DNA of 21,743 nucleotides from BS750m-G77 sp043797735 (GCA_043797735.1 JAZDPH010000024.1:1-21743), one strand, 5' to 3'; numbered from the stretch's first letter, positions 1 through 8,711 are shown. The notes: generated from the letters alone by a model not told the origin. Program-made: numbers and translations.

Positions 1-4
1 TAAT

Positions 5-1342
5 ATGGCTAATGAACTTCTAGAGAAGGTTCCGCCTCAAAACCTGGAGGCTGAAACGGCTGTCTTGGGAGCGATGCTTCTTGACGAAGGGGCAATTTCG
101 GTTGCGGTGGAGATGCTGAACGCTTCCTGCTTTTATAGGGATACGCACCGGAAGGTATTTGAGGCGATTTTGGAGTTGTATAAAGACAACAAGGCAGTTG
201 ACCTGATTACCCTGACCGCCGAATTAAAGAATAACGGCAGACTGGAAGAGATAGGGGGCGTTAGTTACCTGGCGTCTCTGGTAAATTCAGTCCCTACCGC
301 CGCTAACATAGAGCACTATGCCCGCATAGTCAAAGAGAGAAGCGTATTAAGGAACCTGATAAACAATGCTACGCGTATCGTCTCCCTCTGCTATGAAAGC
401 GACGGCAACGTTGATAGAATAGTCGATGATGCCGAGAGGTTCATCTTTGAGGTCAGCGATACAAAGACGCGCACCTCTTATCTGCACCTGAAGGAGATTG
501 TAAAGGAGAGTATTGAGGTAATAGACCGGCTTTATCAGAAGAAGGCGCACGTTACCGGCATACCCACAGGGTACATAGACTTTGATATTAAGACCGCAGG
601 GCTTCAGCCCTCTGATTTAATTATCGTAGCCGGAAGGCCGTCAATGGGCAAGAGCGCCTTTGCCTTAGGCATCGCAGAATACGCCGGCGTGATAGAGAAG
701 GTTCCGCTGGCGCTTTTCAGCCTGGAAATGTCCAAGGAGCAGCTGGTTCAGAGGATGCTTTGCGCCCATGCCAAAGTGGATGCGCACAAGGTCAGGACCG
801 GATACCTTGCCCCTTCTGACTGGCCGCGCCTTACCTCAGCGGCGGGCAAGCTTTCCGAGGCGCCTATATTTATTGACGATTCCCCGGCGATATCGGTAAT
901 GGAACTGCGCGCCAAGGCCAGAAGGCTAAAGGCGCATCATGATATCCAGCTTATCATTGTTGATTATCTGCAGTTAATGCGCGGCTCAACCAGCAGCGCC
1001 GAAAGCAGACAGCAGGAGATTTCCGAGATCTCTCGCTGTTTAAAGGCCCTGGCTAGGGAACTGCGCCTTCCTTTAATAGCGATAAGCCAGTTATCCCGGG
1101 CGGTAGAGGCGCGCACCGACCATCGGCCGCAGCTTTCGGACCTGCGCGAATCCGGAGCCATTGAGCAGGACGCGGACGTGGTAGTTTTGCTCTTAAGGGA
1201 GGAGTATTATAACCCCACCTCCGACAATCAGGGGACAGCAGAGGTAATCATCGCAAAACAGCGCAACGGCCCCGTTGGCTCAATGAAGTTGACCTTTATC
1301 AAGGAATATACCCGGTTTGAAAATATTGCGAGGACAGAGTAA
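5..1342 (+). CDS. dnaB: Replicative DNA helicase DnaB
   Basis: This is the hexameric ATP-driven helicase that unwinds DNA at the replication fork. The 445-residue product is of normal family length and starts at the ATG four bases into the window. An N-terminal DnaB domain (about residues 8-110, beginning with the typical PPQNLEAE stretch) precedes a RecA-like ATPase domain (about 180-440). The Walker A motif GRPSMGKSA lies near residues 210-218 with Lys216. A Walker B strand (LIIVDYLQLM) and the DnaB-typical SQLSRAVEAR and DLRESGAIEQDAD motifs follow. No intein or insertion interrupts it. The stop codon abuts the bamA start, so the two genes are probably co-transcribed. Whatever lies upstream is outside the window. 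Confidence 0.97.
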   Translation: MANELLEKVPPQNLEAETAVLGAMLLDEGAISVAVEMLNASCFYRDTHRKVFEAILELYKDNKAVDLITLTAELKNNGRLEEIGGVSYLASLVNSVPTAANIEHYARIVKERSVLRNLINNATRIVSLCYESDGNVDRIVDDAERFIFEVSDTKTRTSYLHLKEIVKESIEVIDRLYQKKAHVTGIPTGYIDFDIKTAGLQPSDLIIVAGRPSMGKSAFALGIAEYAGVIEKVPLALFSLEMSKEQLVQRMLCAHAKVDAHKVRTGYLAPSDWPRLTSAAGKLSEAPIFIDDSPAISVMELRAKARRLKAHHDIQLIIVDYLQLMRGSTSSAESRQQEISEISRCLKALARELRLPLIAISQLSRAVEARTDHRPQLSDLRESGAIEQDADVVVLLLREEYYNPTSDNQGTAEVIIAKQRNGPVGSMKLTFIKEYTRFENIARTE

Positions 1343-3697
1343 ATGATGCGAAAAATATTTCTGTTATTTCTTTTGTCTTTTTTAATCTTGAGCCCCGGCT
1401 TAGCCGCTCCGGCAGAGGAAGGCCTTCAGGAGGCGGCAGTAGAGGGGCCTGTTTCCCCGCCGCCCCCCAGAAAAATTACCGCTATAGAGGTAAAAGGCAA
1501 CGAATCCATAAGCACAAACACCATTTTGTCCAAAATGAAGACCCGTTCCGGCAACTCCTACCAGGAGAATGTCATTAACGACGATTTAAAGAGGCTCTAC
1601 CTCTTGGGGTTCTTCAGCGATGTAAAGATAGATACCCAGGATTATAAGGACGGAGTAAAGATAATTGTTACGGTCAAGGAAAGGCCGATAATTGATAAGA
1701 TTAATTTTTCCGGCGTTGCGCGCCTTACGATAAAAGACGAGAAACTGCGCGAAGAGCTTAAATCCAGGGAGGGGCAGTACCTGGACTATCCCAGCTTAGG
1801 CGAGGATGTGCGCATAATTAAGGGATTGTATGAAAAGAAGGGTTACAGCGACGCGCAGATTAAATACCAGATGGATTTTAATAAAGAGACGGGCAAGGCA
1901 GCCGTAACTTTTATCGTTACGGAAGGCAAGAGGGTGCGCATTAAGGATGTCTTTATTGAAGGAAATAAGGCTTTTCCAGACAGGCGTATCCTTAAGGTTA
2001 TGAAGACTAAAAGGGCCTGGCTTTTTAATTCCGGGCTGCTTAAGGAGGATGTGCTTGGCGAAGATATTGAGCGCGTCAGGGCATTCTACCGCAGGGCCGG
2101 TTATACCGACGTGGAAGTAGATTATCAGATCAGCCCCGATTCCGTCAGGCCGTATTTATTATCCATTGCCATAAAGCTCAAAGAGGGGCAAAAGTACCTT
2201 GTGGGAAACATTACCGTTGAGGGCAATAAAGATATCCCCAAGAGCGAGATCCTTGGCAGGTTAAAGGAGTGCGTGCCGGGCAAGGTATTCAGCCAGGAGG
2301 CATTAAGGAGCGATGTTTTAAATATACAGGGCCTTTATTTTGACCGCGGCTATATCTCCTGTTTAATACAGGAGACAACTTCGCTTAACTCCTATACCGG
2401 ACACGTGGATATTATCTATAATATTATTGAAAACGAAGTCGCCTATGTGGATAAGATTAAAATAAGGGGCAATGTCAAGACCAAGGATATGGTCATCCGC
2501 AGGGAGTTGAGGATTCGCCCGGGGGATAAGTTTGACGGCGAAAAATTAAGGCGCAGCAAGGAGAGGCTTACTAACCTTGGGTTTTTTGAGGAGGTAAGTT
2601 ACGATACCGAAGATACCCCTGTTCCCGACAGAAAAGGCCTGGTGGTGGATGTGAGGGAATCAAAGACCGGTACTTTCAGCTTTGGCGGCGGTTACAGCAC
2701 CGTGGAGCAGTTCGTGGGATTCGTGGAGATAGAGCAGAATAACTTTGACTGGAAAAACTTTCCTTATTTTACCGGCGGCGGCCAGAATTTAAAATTCCGC
2801 GCCTCATTAGGCACAATAACCAACGCCTTTGATTTAAGCTTTACCGAACCCTGGGTCTTTGATTATCCTGTTGCCTTTGGTTTTGACGTTTACAAGCGCG
2901 AGCATGCCCGCGATACCGACGTAGGTTACGGTTATGATCAGGTGGTAACCGGCGGGGACCTGCGCTTAGGCAAGGAGTTGTCCGAATATACCAGGGCTAA
3001 TGCTATGTACCGCTATGACCGGATAAAAATTTCAAATGTTTCCGCAGATGCCAGCGGCGACCTGAAGAAGGAAGAGGGCAATAACACTATTAGCAGCATG
3101 CAATTCGGGGCAAGTTTCGACAGCCGGGATAATATTTTTGATACGCGTAAAGGCAATGTCCTTAGCGGAAGTATTGAGTGCGCCGGCGGGCCCTTTGGCG
3201 GCAGTAAGGATTTTGCTAAGTTTTCCGGCCGGGCGTCGCATTATTTTCCGCTATTCAGGCAGTCAAACCTTGAGGTCCGCCTGCGCGCCGGTTTAGCAGA
3301 TGCCTACGCTGATTCCGATGAAGTGCCGCTCTATGAGAGGTTCTTCGCCGGCGGCGCCGATACCGTCAGAGGCTACCACGAGAGAAAAGTCGGGCCGGTT
3401 GACCCTGCCTCCAAGGATCCCTTGGGAGGGGAGTCGGTGCTTATCGGAAACCTTGAGTACACTTATCCTTTGTTTAGTTTTTTGAAACTAGCGGCCTTCT
3501 ATGACGTAGGCAGCGTATGGGCAAAGGTGAGTGAGTTTGGTTCAGGGGGTTTTAAGTCGGGTATAGGCGTGGGCGTGCGCATCAAGAGTCCCATTGGCCC
3601 GATACGACTTGATTTCGGTATACCGCTTAATATAGAATCCGGAGAGGATAAAAGAGGCGACGGAATACTGCATTTTTCCGCAAGCAGAGGATTTTAA
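1343..3697 (+). CDS. bamA: Outer membrane protein assembly factor BamA (Omp85)
   Basis: BamA is the central outer-membrane insertase that folds beta-barrel proteins. The 784-residue product has a signal peptide (about 1-22, hydrophobic core then GLAA), a short Pro-rich linker, and five POTRA repeats over about 45-445, several recognisable by their 'GN..' turns (VKGNESIST, IEGNKAF, VEGNKDIP, IRGNVKTK). A C-terminal 16-strand-type barrel follows (about 455-784). The conserved VRGY lid-loop motif is at about 675-678 and the protein ends in Phe, as barrel proteins usually do. ATG follows directly after the dnaB stop, and a second ATG codon comes next. The skp gene downstream fits a shared role in outer-membrane protein biogenesis. 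Length and domain order match the family. Confidence 0.96.
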   Translation: MMRKIFLLFLLSFLILSPGLAAPAEEGLQEAAVEGPVSPPPPRKITAIEVKGNESISTNTILSKMKTRSGNSYQENVINDDLKRLYLLGFFSDVKIDTQDYKDGVKIIVTVKERPIIDKINFSGVARLTIKDEKLREELKSREGQYLDYPSLGEDVRIIKGLYEKKGYSDAQIKYQMDFNKETGKAAVTFIVTEGKRVRIKDVFIEGNKAFPDRRILKVMKTKRAWLFNSGLLKEDVLGEDIERVRAFYRRAGYTDVEVDYQISPDSVRPYLLSIAIKLKEGQKYLVGNITVEGNKDIPKSEILGRLKECVPGKVFSQEALRSDVLNIQGLYFDRGYISCLIQETTSLNSYTGHVDIIYNIIENEVAYVDKIKIRGNVKTKDMVIRRELRIRPGDKFDGEKLRRSKERLTNLGFFEEVSYDTEDTPVPDRKGLVVDVRESKTGTFSFGGGYSTVEQFVGFVEIEQNNFDWKNFPYFTGGGQNLKFRASLGTITNAFDLSFTEPWVFDYPVAFGFDVYKREHARDTDVGYGYDQVVTGGDLRLGKELSEYTRANAMYRYDRIKISNVSADASGDLKKEEGNNTISSMQFGASFDSRDNIFDTRKGNVLSGSIECAGGPFGGSKDFAKFSGRASHYFPLFRQSNLEVRLRAGLADAYADSDEVPLYERFFAGGADTVRGYHERKVGPVDPASKDPLGGESVLIGNLEYTYPLFSFLKLAAFYDVGSVWAKVSEFGSGGFKSGIGVGVRIKSPIGPIRLDFGIPLNIESGEDKRGDGILHFSASRGF

Positions 3698-3701
3698 GTG
3701 A

Positions 3702-3789
3702 GGCCACGACTTATGGAACGAAGTGCCCGCCATTAAGACGTCGGCGGGTCCGCTGAAGATTTTATGGCGGAAACATAAGTCGTCTGGCC
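3702..3789. repeat. Cloverleaf-like inverted repeat between bamA and skp
   Basis: An outer stem pairs 3702-3715 (GGCCACGACTTATG) with 3774-3789 (CATAAGTCGTCTGGCC), with a two-base bulge. Inside are two smaller hairpins: CCCGCC/GGCGGG at 3726-3731 and 3743-3748, and CCGC/GCGG at 3750-3753 and 3767-3770. No T-tract follows, so it does not look like an intrinsic terminator. It could be a dispersed palindromic element or a structured RNA. Confidence 0.75.
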
Positions 3790-3796
3790 GAACTTA

Positions 3797-3854
3797 TCCC
3801 GCCGAATGTGCTAAAATTATGGAACAGAATTTTAGCACATCTTATGAGGCGGGA
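3797..3854. repeat. Nested inverted repeat upstream of skp
   Basis: A perfect 12-bp inverted repeat, TGTGCTAAAATT (3807-3818) and AATTTTAGCACA (3828-3839), has a 9-base loop. It is flanked by an outer pair TCCCGCC (3797-3803) and GGCGGGA (3848-3854). It ends about 36 bases before the skp start, so it would lie in the 5' leader of skp if transcribed. No T-run follows. Confidence 0.75.
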
Positions 3855-3890
3855 TGACATAGAGGGTATAAACCAACTAAAGGAGGCAAG

Positions 3891-4391
3891 ATGAAGAAGT
3901 TGACAGCAGTGGTACTGGCAGGATGTTTTGTGATGTCGTTAATGCTGGGGGCGGCCCAGGCAGCGGATAAGTTTGCCTACGTTGACTTAAGCCGTGCTTT
4001 TAGCGAATACAAAAAGACCAAGGATTATGATAAGTCCTTAGGCGAAAAGGAAAAAAAGTATACCGACGAAAGAGACAAGAAGGTTAATGAAATAAAGCAA
4101 TTTGAAGAAAAGATGAACCTTTTAAGCGATAAAAAAAAGGAGGCTCAGAAACAGGAGCTGGAGAAAAAAATAAAGGATTTTCAGGAATACGACCGCCTCC
4201 AGCAGACCGACCTGCGCAAAGAGCAGGATGAAAAGATGAAGGATATACTTCAGGACATTGAAGATGCGGTAAAAGCCTATTCTAGCAAAGAGGGCTACAC
4301 CATGGTTTTTAACGATAGGGTCCTGGTTTTTCAGGATAAGCGTTTAGAGATTACCGACGAGGTTATAAAAATATTGAATGGAAAGAAATAA
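3891..4391 (+). CDS. skp: Skp/OmpH-family periplasmic chaperone
   Basis: Skp-type chaperones hold unfolded outer-membrane proteins in the periplasm and deliver them to BamA. The 166-residue product is close to usual family length. A signal peptide (about 1-24, ending AQA before ADKF) leads into the typical first strand FAYVDLSRAF. A long charged coiled-coil stretch rich in Lys, Glu and Gln (about 37-135) forms the tentacle hairpin, and a short C-terminal strand (YTMVFNDRVLVF) closes the trimer body. A strong Shine-Dalgarno sequence (AAAGGAGG) sits just before the ATG. Position after bamA and before lpxD is the classic context. Confidence 0.93.
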   Translation: MKKLTAVVLAGCFVMSLMLGAAQAADKFAYVDLSRAFSEYKKTKDYDKSLGEKEKKYTDERDKKVNEIKQFEEKMNLLSDKKKEAQKQELEKKIKDFQEYDRLQQTDLRKEQDEKMKDILQDIEDAVKAYSSKEGYTMVFNDRVLVFQDKRLEITDEVIKILNGKK

Positions 4392-4404
4392 GCATATTAT
4401 AAGC

Positions 4405-4458
4405 TGTCATTGCGAGTCCCGAAGGGGCGCCTGCCTGCCGGCAGGCAGGAAGCAATCT
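4405..4458. repeat. Dispersed palindromic repeat of the 'TGTCATTGCGAG...GCAATCT' type
   Basis: The segment begins TGTCATTGCGAG and ends AGCAATCT, so ATTGC and GCAAT pair at the ends. Its centre is a perfect 20-base palindrome at 4430-4449 (CCTGCCTGCC and its complement). I recall similar repeats scattered through many bacterial genomes. It fills nearly the whole gap between skp and lpxD. Confidence 0.7.
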
Positions 4459-4472
4459 AAAGAGATAATTGA

Positions 4473-5519
4473 ATGCGTAAGACCCTAAAAGAAATAGCCG
4501 GGCTCATTGGCGCGGAGGTAGTGGGCGATGAGCAAATCGTGATTACCGGGGTTTCAGGGATAAAGGAGGCCGGCGAAGGGGACATTACCTTTGTGGCAAA
4601 CCCCAAGTATTTTCATCTGGTAGAGGCAACATGCGCCTCGGCGATTATCGCCGACAAAGGCCTGGTATCAACGAATAAAAAACCCATCGTGCGCACGGAA
4701 AACCCTTCTCTGGCATTTGCCAAGATTGTGGCCAGTTTCGCGCCGAACGAGGCGCCGTCTTTGGCGGGGATACATTCCAGCGCGATAATAGGCAAGGATG
4801 TTTCTTTGGGAAAGAATGTGGCTGTCGGCCCTTATGTGGTTATAGAGGAGGGCGCCTGCCTTGGCGATAACACGGTAATTTATTCCGGTTCTTTTATCGG
4901 CCATCACAGCAGGATAGGCGCGCATACCCTGATTTATCCCAATGTTACTATTCGCGAACGCACGGCCATCGGAGAACGGGTAATTATCCACAGCGGCACG
5001 GTCATCGGCTCCGACGGTTTTGGTTTTGCCAACGTCAAGGGGCTGTATCATAAGATTCCTCAGATAGGGATAGTGGAAATCGGAGATGATGTTGAAATCG
5101 GCGCCAATGTTACTATTGACCGCGCCCGTTTCGACAAGACCGTAATAGGCCGAGGCACCAAGATAGACAACCTGGTGCAGATTGCGCATAATGTTATAAT
5201 CGGCGAAAATTCCATTATCGTAGCGCAGGCCGGGGTTTCCGGAAGCACGGTTTTGGGCAAAGGGGTAACCCTGGCAGGGCAGGCGGGCTTAGTGGGGCAC
5301 ATCAGCGTCGGAGACGGAGCGGTAGTAGCGGCCCAGGGCGGGGTAACTAAATCCGTTCCCGCCAATACCATGGTATCGGGATATCCGGCGCGGCCGCATA
5401 ACATCGCCAAAAAAGTCAATGCCTGCGTGCAGAACCTTCCTAAATTGTACGAGACGGTACGGGCGCTGAAGAAAAAAATAGAAGAGCTAGAGGCTAAACT
5501 TTTGAAACGAGATTTATGA
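4473..5519 (+). CDS. lpxD: UDP-3-O-acylglucosamine N-acyltransferase LpxD
   Basis: LpxD adds the N-linked acyl chain to UDP-3-O-acyl-glucosamine, the third step of lipid A synthesis. The 348-residue product has the N-terminal uridine-binding domain (about 1-100, containing GVSGIKEAGEGDITFVANPKY), then a left-handed beta-helix of hexapeptide repeats (about 100-300, many [I/V]G.. turns), and a C-terminal helix (about 320-348). The catalytic His is His239 in QIAHNVIIG. The stretch GSDGFGFA is typical of LpxD and separates it from LpxA. It is the first lipid A gene in this run. A palindrome-filled gap follows before lpxC-fabZ. Confidence 0.96.
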   Translation: MRKTLKEIAGLIGAEVVGDEQIVITGVSGIKEAGEGDITFVANPKYFHLVEATCASAIIADKGLVSTNKKPIVRTENPSLAFAKIVASFAPNEAPSLAGIHSSAIIGKDVSLGKNVAVGPYVVIEEGACLGDNTVIYSGSFIGHHSRIGAHTLIYPNVTIRERTAIGERVIIHSGTVIGSDGFGFANVKGLYHKIPQIGIVEIGDDVEIGANVTIDRARFDKTVIGRGTKIDNLVQIAHNVIIGENSIIVAQAGVSGSTVLGKGVTLAGQAGLVGHISVGDGAVVAAQGGVTKSVPANTMVSGYPARPHNIAKKVNACVQNLPKLYETVRALKKKIEELEAKLLKRDL

Positions 5520-5533
5520 GAAAACAATTTTTT

Positions 5534-5613
5534 ACACGAATTCACACGAATTTTTATCGAATTAGCACGAATAAATTTGTGATAATTCGAATTTTATTCG
5601 TGTGAATTCGTGT
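5534..5613. repeat. 18-bp perfect inverted repeat (ACACGAATTCACACGAAT type)
   Basis: ACACGAATTCACACGAAT at 5534-5551 is exactly complementary to the sequence at 5596-5613. The 44-base interior carries further CGAAT/ATTCG pieces. It fills most of the lpxD to lpxC gap. The arms are themselves made of a repeated ACACGAATTC word, which looks like a mobile palindromic repeat rather than a terminator. Confidence 0.75.
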
Positions 5614-5638
5614 ATTAAAAGTTTTTTAGGATTTCAAT

Positions 5639-6955
5639 ATGGATAAGCAAAGGACTATTTCAAAGGAACTGACTTTAAGCGGAACGGGCCTGCATACCGC
5701 GACAAAGGTGACCATAACCTTTAAGCCCGCGGAGGCCGATACCGGAATCCAGTTTGTGCGTATGGATATACCGGCTAAGCCGCATATTCCGGCTACCATT
5801 GCCAATCTGCTCTCCCAGGACCGCAGCCACCGCCGCACTTCCGTCGGCAAAGACGGGTTTGAGGTGCATACGATAGAACACCTTATGGCGGCCTTAGCCG
5901 GCATGGGGATTGATAACTTATATATTGAAATAGACAGCCAGGAGGTTCCGGGTTTTGACGGCAGCAGCAGGAATTTTATTGATGCCCTGCTTAAGGCAGG
6001 GATTAAAGAGCAGGATAAGCCGCGGCAATATTACCTTATCAAAGAGCCTGTTTTTCTTGAGGAGGAGGGCGCCTCTGTTATGGCGGTGCCGTCGCAGGAG
6101 CTTAAGGTCTCCTACACGCTTAGTTATGACCATCCCCTGTTAAGAATTCAATTTAAAGAATTGTCCCTGAATCAGGAGGCCTTCCTTAATGAACTGGCCT
6201 CGGCGCGCACCTTTTGTCTTGAGGAGGAGGCGCAAGGCCTTCAGCGTAAGGGTATAGGCTGTGGAGCAAATTATGAGAATACGCTGGTGGTGGGCAAAAA
6301 CGGCGTTATAAAAAATGAATTGCGCTATGAAGACGAGTTTGTGCGTCATAAGATACTGGACCTTTTAGGCGATTTGTATGTTTTGGGCCAGCCGTTAAAG
6401 GGGCATATTATCGCTTTAAAAAGCGGCCATTCCCTGAACCTTAAATTATTAAAGAAGCTTGATCAGCAGAGGCAGAGGTATTCCTCCGCCGGCGTGGGGG
6501 CCGGTTCACATCTGCAGTTGGGGGAACAGTTGGATGTGACCCAAATTATGCAGGTCCTGCCTCACCGCGAACCATTTTTATTCGTGGATAAAATCATCAG
6601 CCTGGAGAAGGGCAAGCACGCCACCGGCCTAAAGAATGTAACCATAAACGATTATTTTTTTAAGGGGCATTTTCCGGGCCGGCCGGTTATGCCCGGCGTC
6701 TTGATAGTGGAGGCGATGGCGCAGGTGGGCGGGGTGATGATGCTCGTCCCGGAGGAGAACCGCGGAAAGTTAGCTTATTTTATGGCCGCCGATAATATAA
6801 AGTTCAGAAAGACGGTAGTCCCCGGAGACCAGCTGATACTGGATGTGGTCGCCGGTAAGATAAAATCAAAGACCGGGCAGGTACACGGCAAGGCCTTGGT
6901 GGACGGAAAAGTAGTGGCGGAGGCAGACCTTATGTTTGCCCTGGTTGAGGCTTAA
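5639..6955 (+). CDS. lpxC/fabZ: LpxC-FabZ fusion: UDP-3-O-acyl-GlcNAc deacetylase and hydroxyacyl-ACP dehydratase
   Basis: The N-terminal part (about 1-290) is LpxC, the zinc deacetylase that commits UDP-3-O-acyl-GlcNAc to lipid A. The C-terminal part (about 295-438) is FabZ, which dehydrates 3-hydroxyacyl-ACP for fatty acid elongation. LpxC zinc ligands are visible: His81 in IEHLMAAL, and His237 and Asp241 in FVRHKILDLLGD. His264 in SGHSLN is the catalytic His. In FabZ the pair is His344 in FKGHFPGRPVMPG and Glu358 in VLIVEAMAQ. Both halves therefore keep their key residues. The enzymes compete for related hydroxyacyl precursors, so a fusion could couple lipid A to phospholipid supply. Fusions of this type are known from Bacteroidetes/Chlorobi and other phyla. 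The start follows TTAGGA at good spacing. Confidence 0.96.
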   Translation: MDKQRTISKELTLSGTGLHTATKVTITFKPAEADTGIQFVRMDIPAKPHIPATIANLLSQDRSHRRTSVGKDGFEVHTIEHLMAALAGMGIDNLYIEIDSQEVPGFDGSSRNFIDALLKAGIKEQDKPRQYYLIKEPVFLEEEGASVMAVPSQELKVSYTLSYDHPLLRIQFKELSLNQEAFLNELASARTFCLEEEAQGLQRKGIGCGANYENTLVVGKNGVIKNELRYEDEFVRHKILDLLGDLYVLGQPLKGHIIALKSGHSLNLKLLKKLDQQRQRYSSAGVGAGSHLQLGEQLDVTQIMQVLPHREPFLFVDKIISLEKGKHATGLKNVTINDYFFKGHFPGRPVMPGVLIVEAMAQVGGVMMLVPEENRGKLAYFMAADNIKFRKTVVPGDQLILDVVAGKIKSKTGQVHGKALVDGKVVAEADLMFALVEA

Positions 6956-6958
6956 ATT

Positions 6959-7741
6959 ATGCAGATTCACCCGACGGCAATAGTTTCCGATAAGGCAAAG
7001 ATAGATAAAGATGTTGCTGTCGGCCCGTATTCGGTTATCGGGAGCCAAGCAGCCATAGGCGAGGGGACAAGGATCGGCTCCCACTGCCTGATAGAAGGCA
7101 ATACCAGAATCGGCCGCAGCTGCGAAATATTTACGGGTGCTGTTATCGGCAGTCGGCCGCAGGACTTAAAGTTTAAGGGCGAAAAGAGCCTCTTAGAAAT
7201 AGGGGATAATAACATTATCCGCGAGTATTGCACCTTTAACCCCGGCACCGAAGAGACAGGCAGGACCCTGGTGGGTAGTAACAATCTTTTTATGGCCTAT
7301 TCGCATATTGCCCACGACTGCGTGGTAGGCAACAACTGCATTATCGCCAACAACGGTACCCTTGCCGGATTCGTTACCATTGAAGATATGGCGGTGGTGG
7401 GGGGGCTGGTGGCGATACATCAGTTTGTTAAAATCGGCAGGCTTTCTATAATCGGCGGATGCTCCAAGGTGGTCCAGGATATCCCGCCGTATTCCACCTG
7501 CGACGGCCACCCGGCGCGCGTTTACGGCTTAAACTTAGTGGGCTTAAGGCGCCATAATACCTCCAAAGATTCGCTCGCCGCGCTTAAGCAGGCGTTTAAG
7601 CTCTTATTTAATTCCGGCCTCTCCCATAAGCATGCGCTGGAGAAAATAACCGAGCAAGTAAAGCTAACCCCGGAAGTATCCTGCCTGGCAGATTTTATAA
7701 AAAATTCAAAACGCGGTATAGCCGGTTCCTGCAGGAAATGA
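6959..7741 (+). CDS. lpxA: UDP-GlcNAc O-acyltransferase LpxA
   Basis: LpxA transfers a hydroxyacyl chain from ACP to the 3-OH of UDP-GlcNAc, the first step of lipid A synthesis. The 260-residue product begins with the typical IHPTAIV. A hexapeptide-repeat left-handed beta-helix (about 1-185) follows, then a C-terminal helical domain (about 190-260). The catalytic His is His119 in AYSHIAHDC, equivalent to E. coli His125. The stretches GTLAGFVTIED and GGLVAIHQFVKIG are characteristic of LpxA rather than LpxD. It begins three bases after the lpxC-fabZ stop, which implies translational coupling within one operon. Confidence 0.96.
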   Translation: MQIHPTAIVSDKAKIDKDVAVGPYSVIGSQAAIGEGTRIGSHCLIEGNTRIGRSCEIFTGAVIGSRPQDLKFKGEKSLLEIGDNNIIREYCTFNPGTEETGRTLVGSNNLFMAYSHIAHDCVVGNNCIIANNGTLAGFVTIEDMAVVGGLVAIHQFVKIGRLSIIGGCSKVVQDIPPYSTCDGHPARVYGLNLVGLRRHNTSKDSLAALKQAFKLLFNSGLSHKHALEKITEQVKLTPEVSCLADFIKNSKRGIAGSCRK

Positions 7742-7763
7742 GAGTTCTAAAAAACTGTTTTTT

Positions 7764-7857
7764 AACGCAGATATTCGCAAATCTAACGCAGATAAACGCA
7801 GATTTATCTTCGGAGGCATCTGCGACTATCTGCGTGCAATCCGCGAGAATCTGCGTT
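7764..7857. repeat. Inverted repeat built from 'AACGCAGAT' words
   Basis: Outer arms AACGCAGATATTCGC (7764-7778) and GCGAGAATCTGCGTT (7843-7857) pair at 13 of 15 positions. The interior has more copies of ACGCAGAT on the left and ATCTGCGT on the right. It fills the gap between lpxA and lpxI. I recall AACGCAGAT/ATCTGCG palindromic repeats from many environmental genomes, but cannot verify this here. Confidence 0.72.
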
Positions 7858-7888
7858 CAAGAAGGATTATTCAGAGACATTATTTAAA

Positions 7889-8695
7889 ATGGAAAGAATA
7901 GGATTAATCGCCGGAAACAGGAAGTTTCCTTTTTTATTCTGCGAGGGCGCCAAAAAAAGCGGCGCAAGGGTAGTGGTTGTTGCCGTAAAGGGCGAAACCT
8001 CGCCAAAAATAAAAAATTCAGCGGAGAAGGTTTACTGGATAGGCCTGGATGAGTTTTCGCGCATCTTTGATATCTTTAAAAGCGAAAGGATAACGCGCGT
8101 GGCGCTGGCGGGGCAAATCAGCCCGCGCCGGCTTTTTACCGGCCAGATATATAAGAGCCCGGAGTTAAGCAGCTTGCTTAGCGGGATAAAGGATAAAAGA
8201 GCCGATACCATCTTTAGCGCGATAGCGCAGAGATTGACAGAGTCCGGCCTGCAATTGCTGGATTCTACCACTTTTCTTAAGGACTTTCTGCCGCAAAAAG
8301 GCGCGCTTACGCGCTGTCAGCCCGATGGGGAGACTTGGGAGGATATCCGTTTTGGCATGGAACTGGCAAAGAGCCTGGCGGGCCTGGATGTCGGCCAGTC
8401 GGTAGCGGTCAAGGCAAAGGCAATAGTGGCGGTGGAGGCGCTGGAGGGCACTGACAATATGATCAGGCGCGCCGGCCGCATCAGCCGCCATAGCGGCATC
8501 AGCGTAATAAAGGTAAGCAGGCCGAGGCAGGATATGCGTTTTGATATTCCGGTAGTGGGCCTTATGACAATAAAGAACTTACTTTGCGCCGGCGCGCGCG
8601 CTTTGGCGATAGAGGCGGATAAGACCCTTTTTATAGACCGCCAAAAGGCTGTGGGCCTGGCAGACAGAAAAGGCCTTTGTATTATAGCGGTATAG
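7889..8695 (+). CDS. lpxI: UDP-2,3-diacylglucosamine pyrophosphatase LpxI
   Basis: LpxI (DUF1009 family) hydrolyses UDP-2,3-diacylglucosamine to lipid X and UMP. It replaces LpxH in many non-gammaproteobacteria. The 268-residue product begins with the usual IGLIAGNRKFP. It has an N-terminal Rossmann-like domain (about 1-130) ending in the TFLKDFLPQKGALT region, and a C-terminal domain (about 140-268) with SVAVKAKAIVAVEALEGTD and the acidic RFDIPVVGLMTI region. Its place after lpxA completes the UDP-sugar part of the pathway. lpxB and lpxK are not in this window. No strong Shine-Dalgarno sequence is seen; AAGAAGG lies well upstream, beyond the palindrome. Confidence 0.93.
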   Translation: MERIGLIAGNRKFPFLFCEGAKKSGARVVVVAVKGETSPKIKNSAEKVYWIGLDEFSRIFDIFKSERITRVALAGQISPRRLFTGQIYKSPELSSLLSGIKDKRADTIFSAIAQRLTESGLQLLDSTTFLKDFLPQKGALTRCQPDGETWEDIRFGMELAKSLAGLDVGQSVAVKAKAIVAVEALEGTDNMIRRAGRISRHSGISVIKVSRPRQDMRFDIPVVGLMTIKNLLCAGARALAIEADKTLFIDRQKAVGLADRKGLCIIAV

Positions 8696-8711
8696 ATAAA
8701 GCGCCGTAGGC

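Noticed and set aside
4668..5545. Antisense open frames of 160-175 codons across lpxD
   Set aside because: They overlap a gene with clear catalytic motifs, have no recognisable domains or ribosome sites, and are explained by the codon bias of the real gene.
5534..5613. Rho-independent terminator after lpxD
   Set aside because: The arms are far apart and AT-rich, there is no T-run directly after the stem, and the operon continues.
7764..7857. CRISPR array or direct-repeat array
   Set aside because: The short ACGCAGAT words are irregularly spaced and form an inverted arrangement, with no repeat-spacer periodicity and no cas genes.
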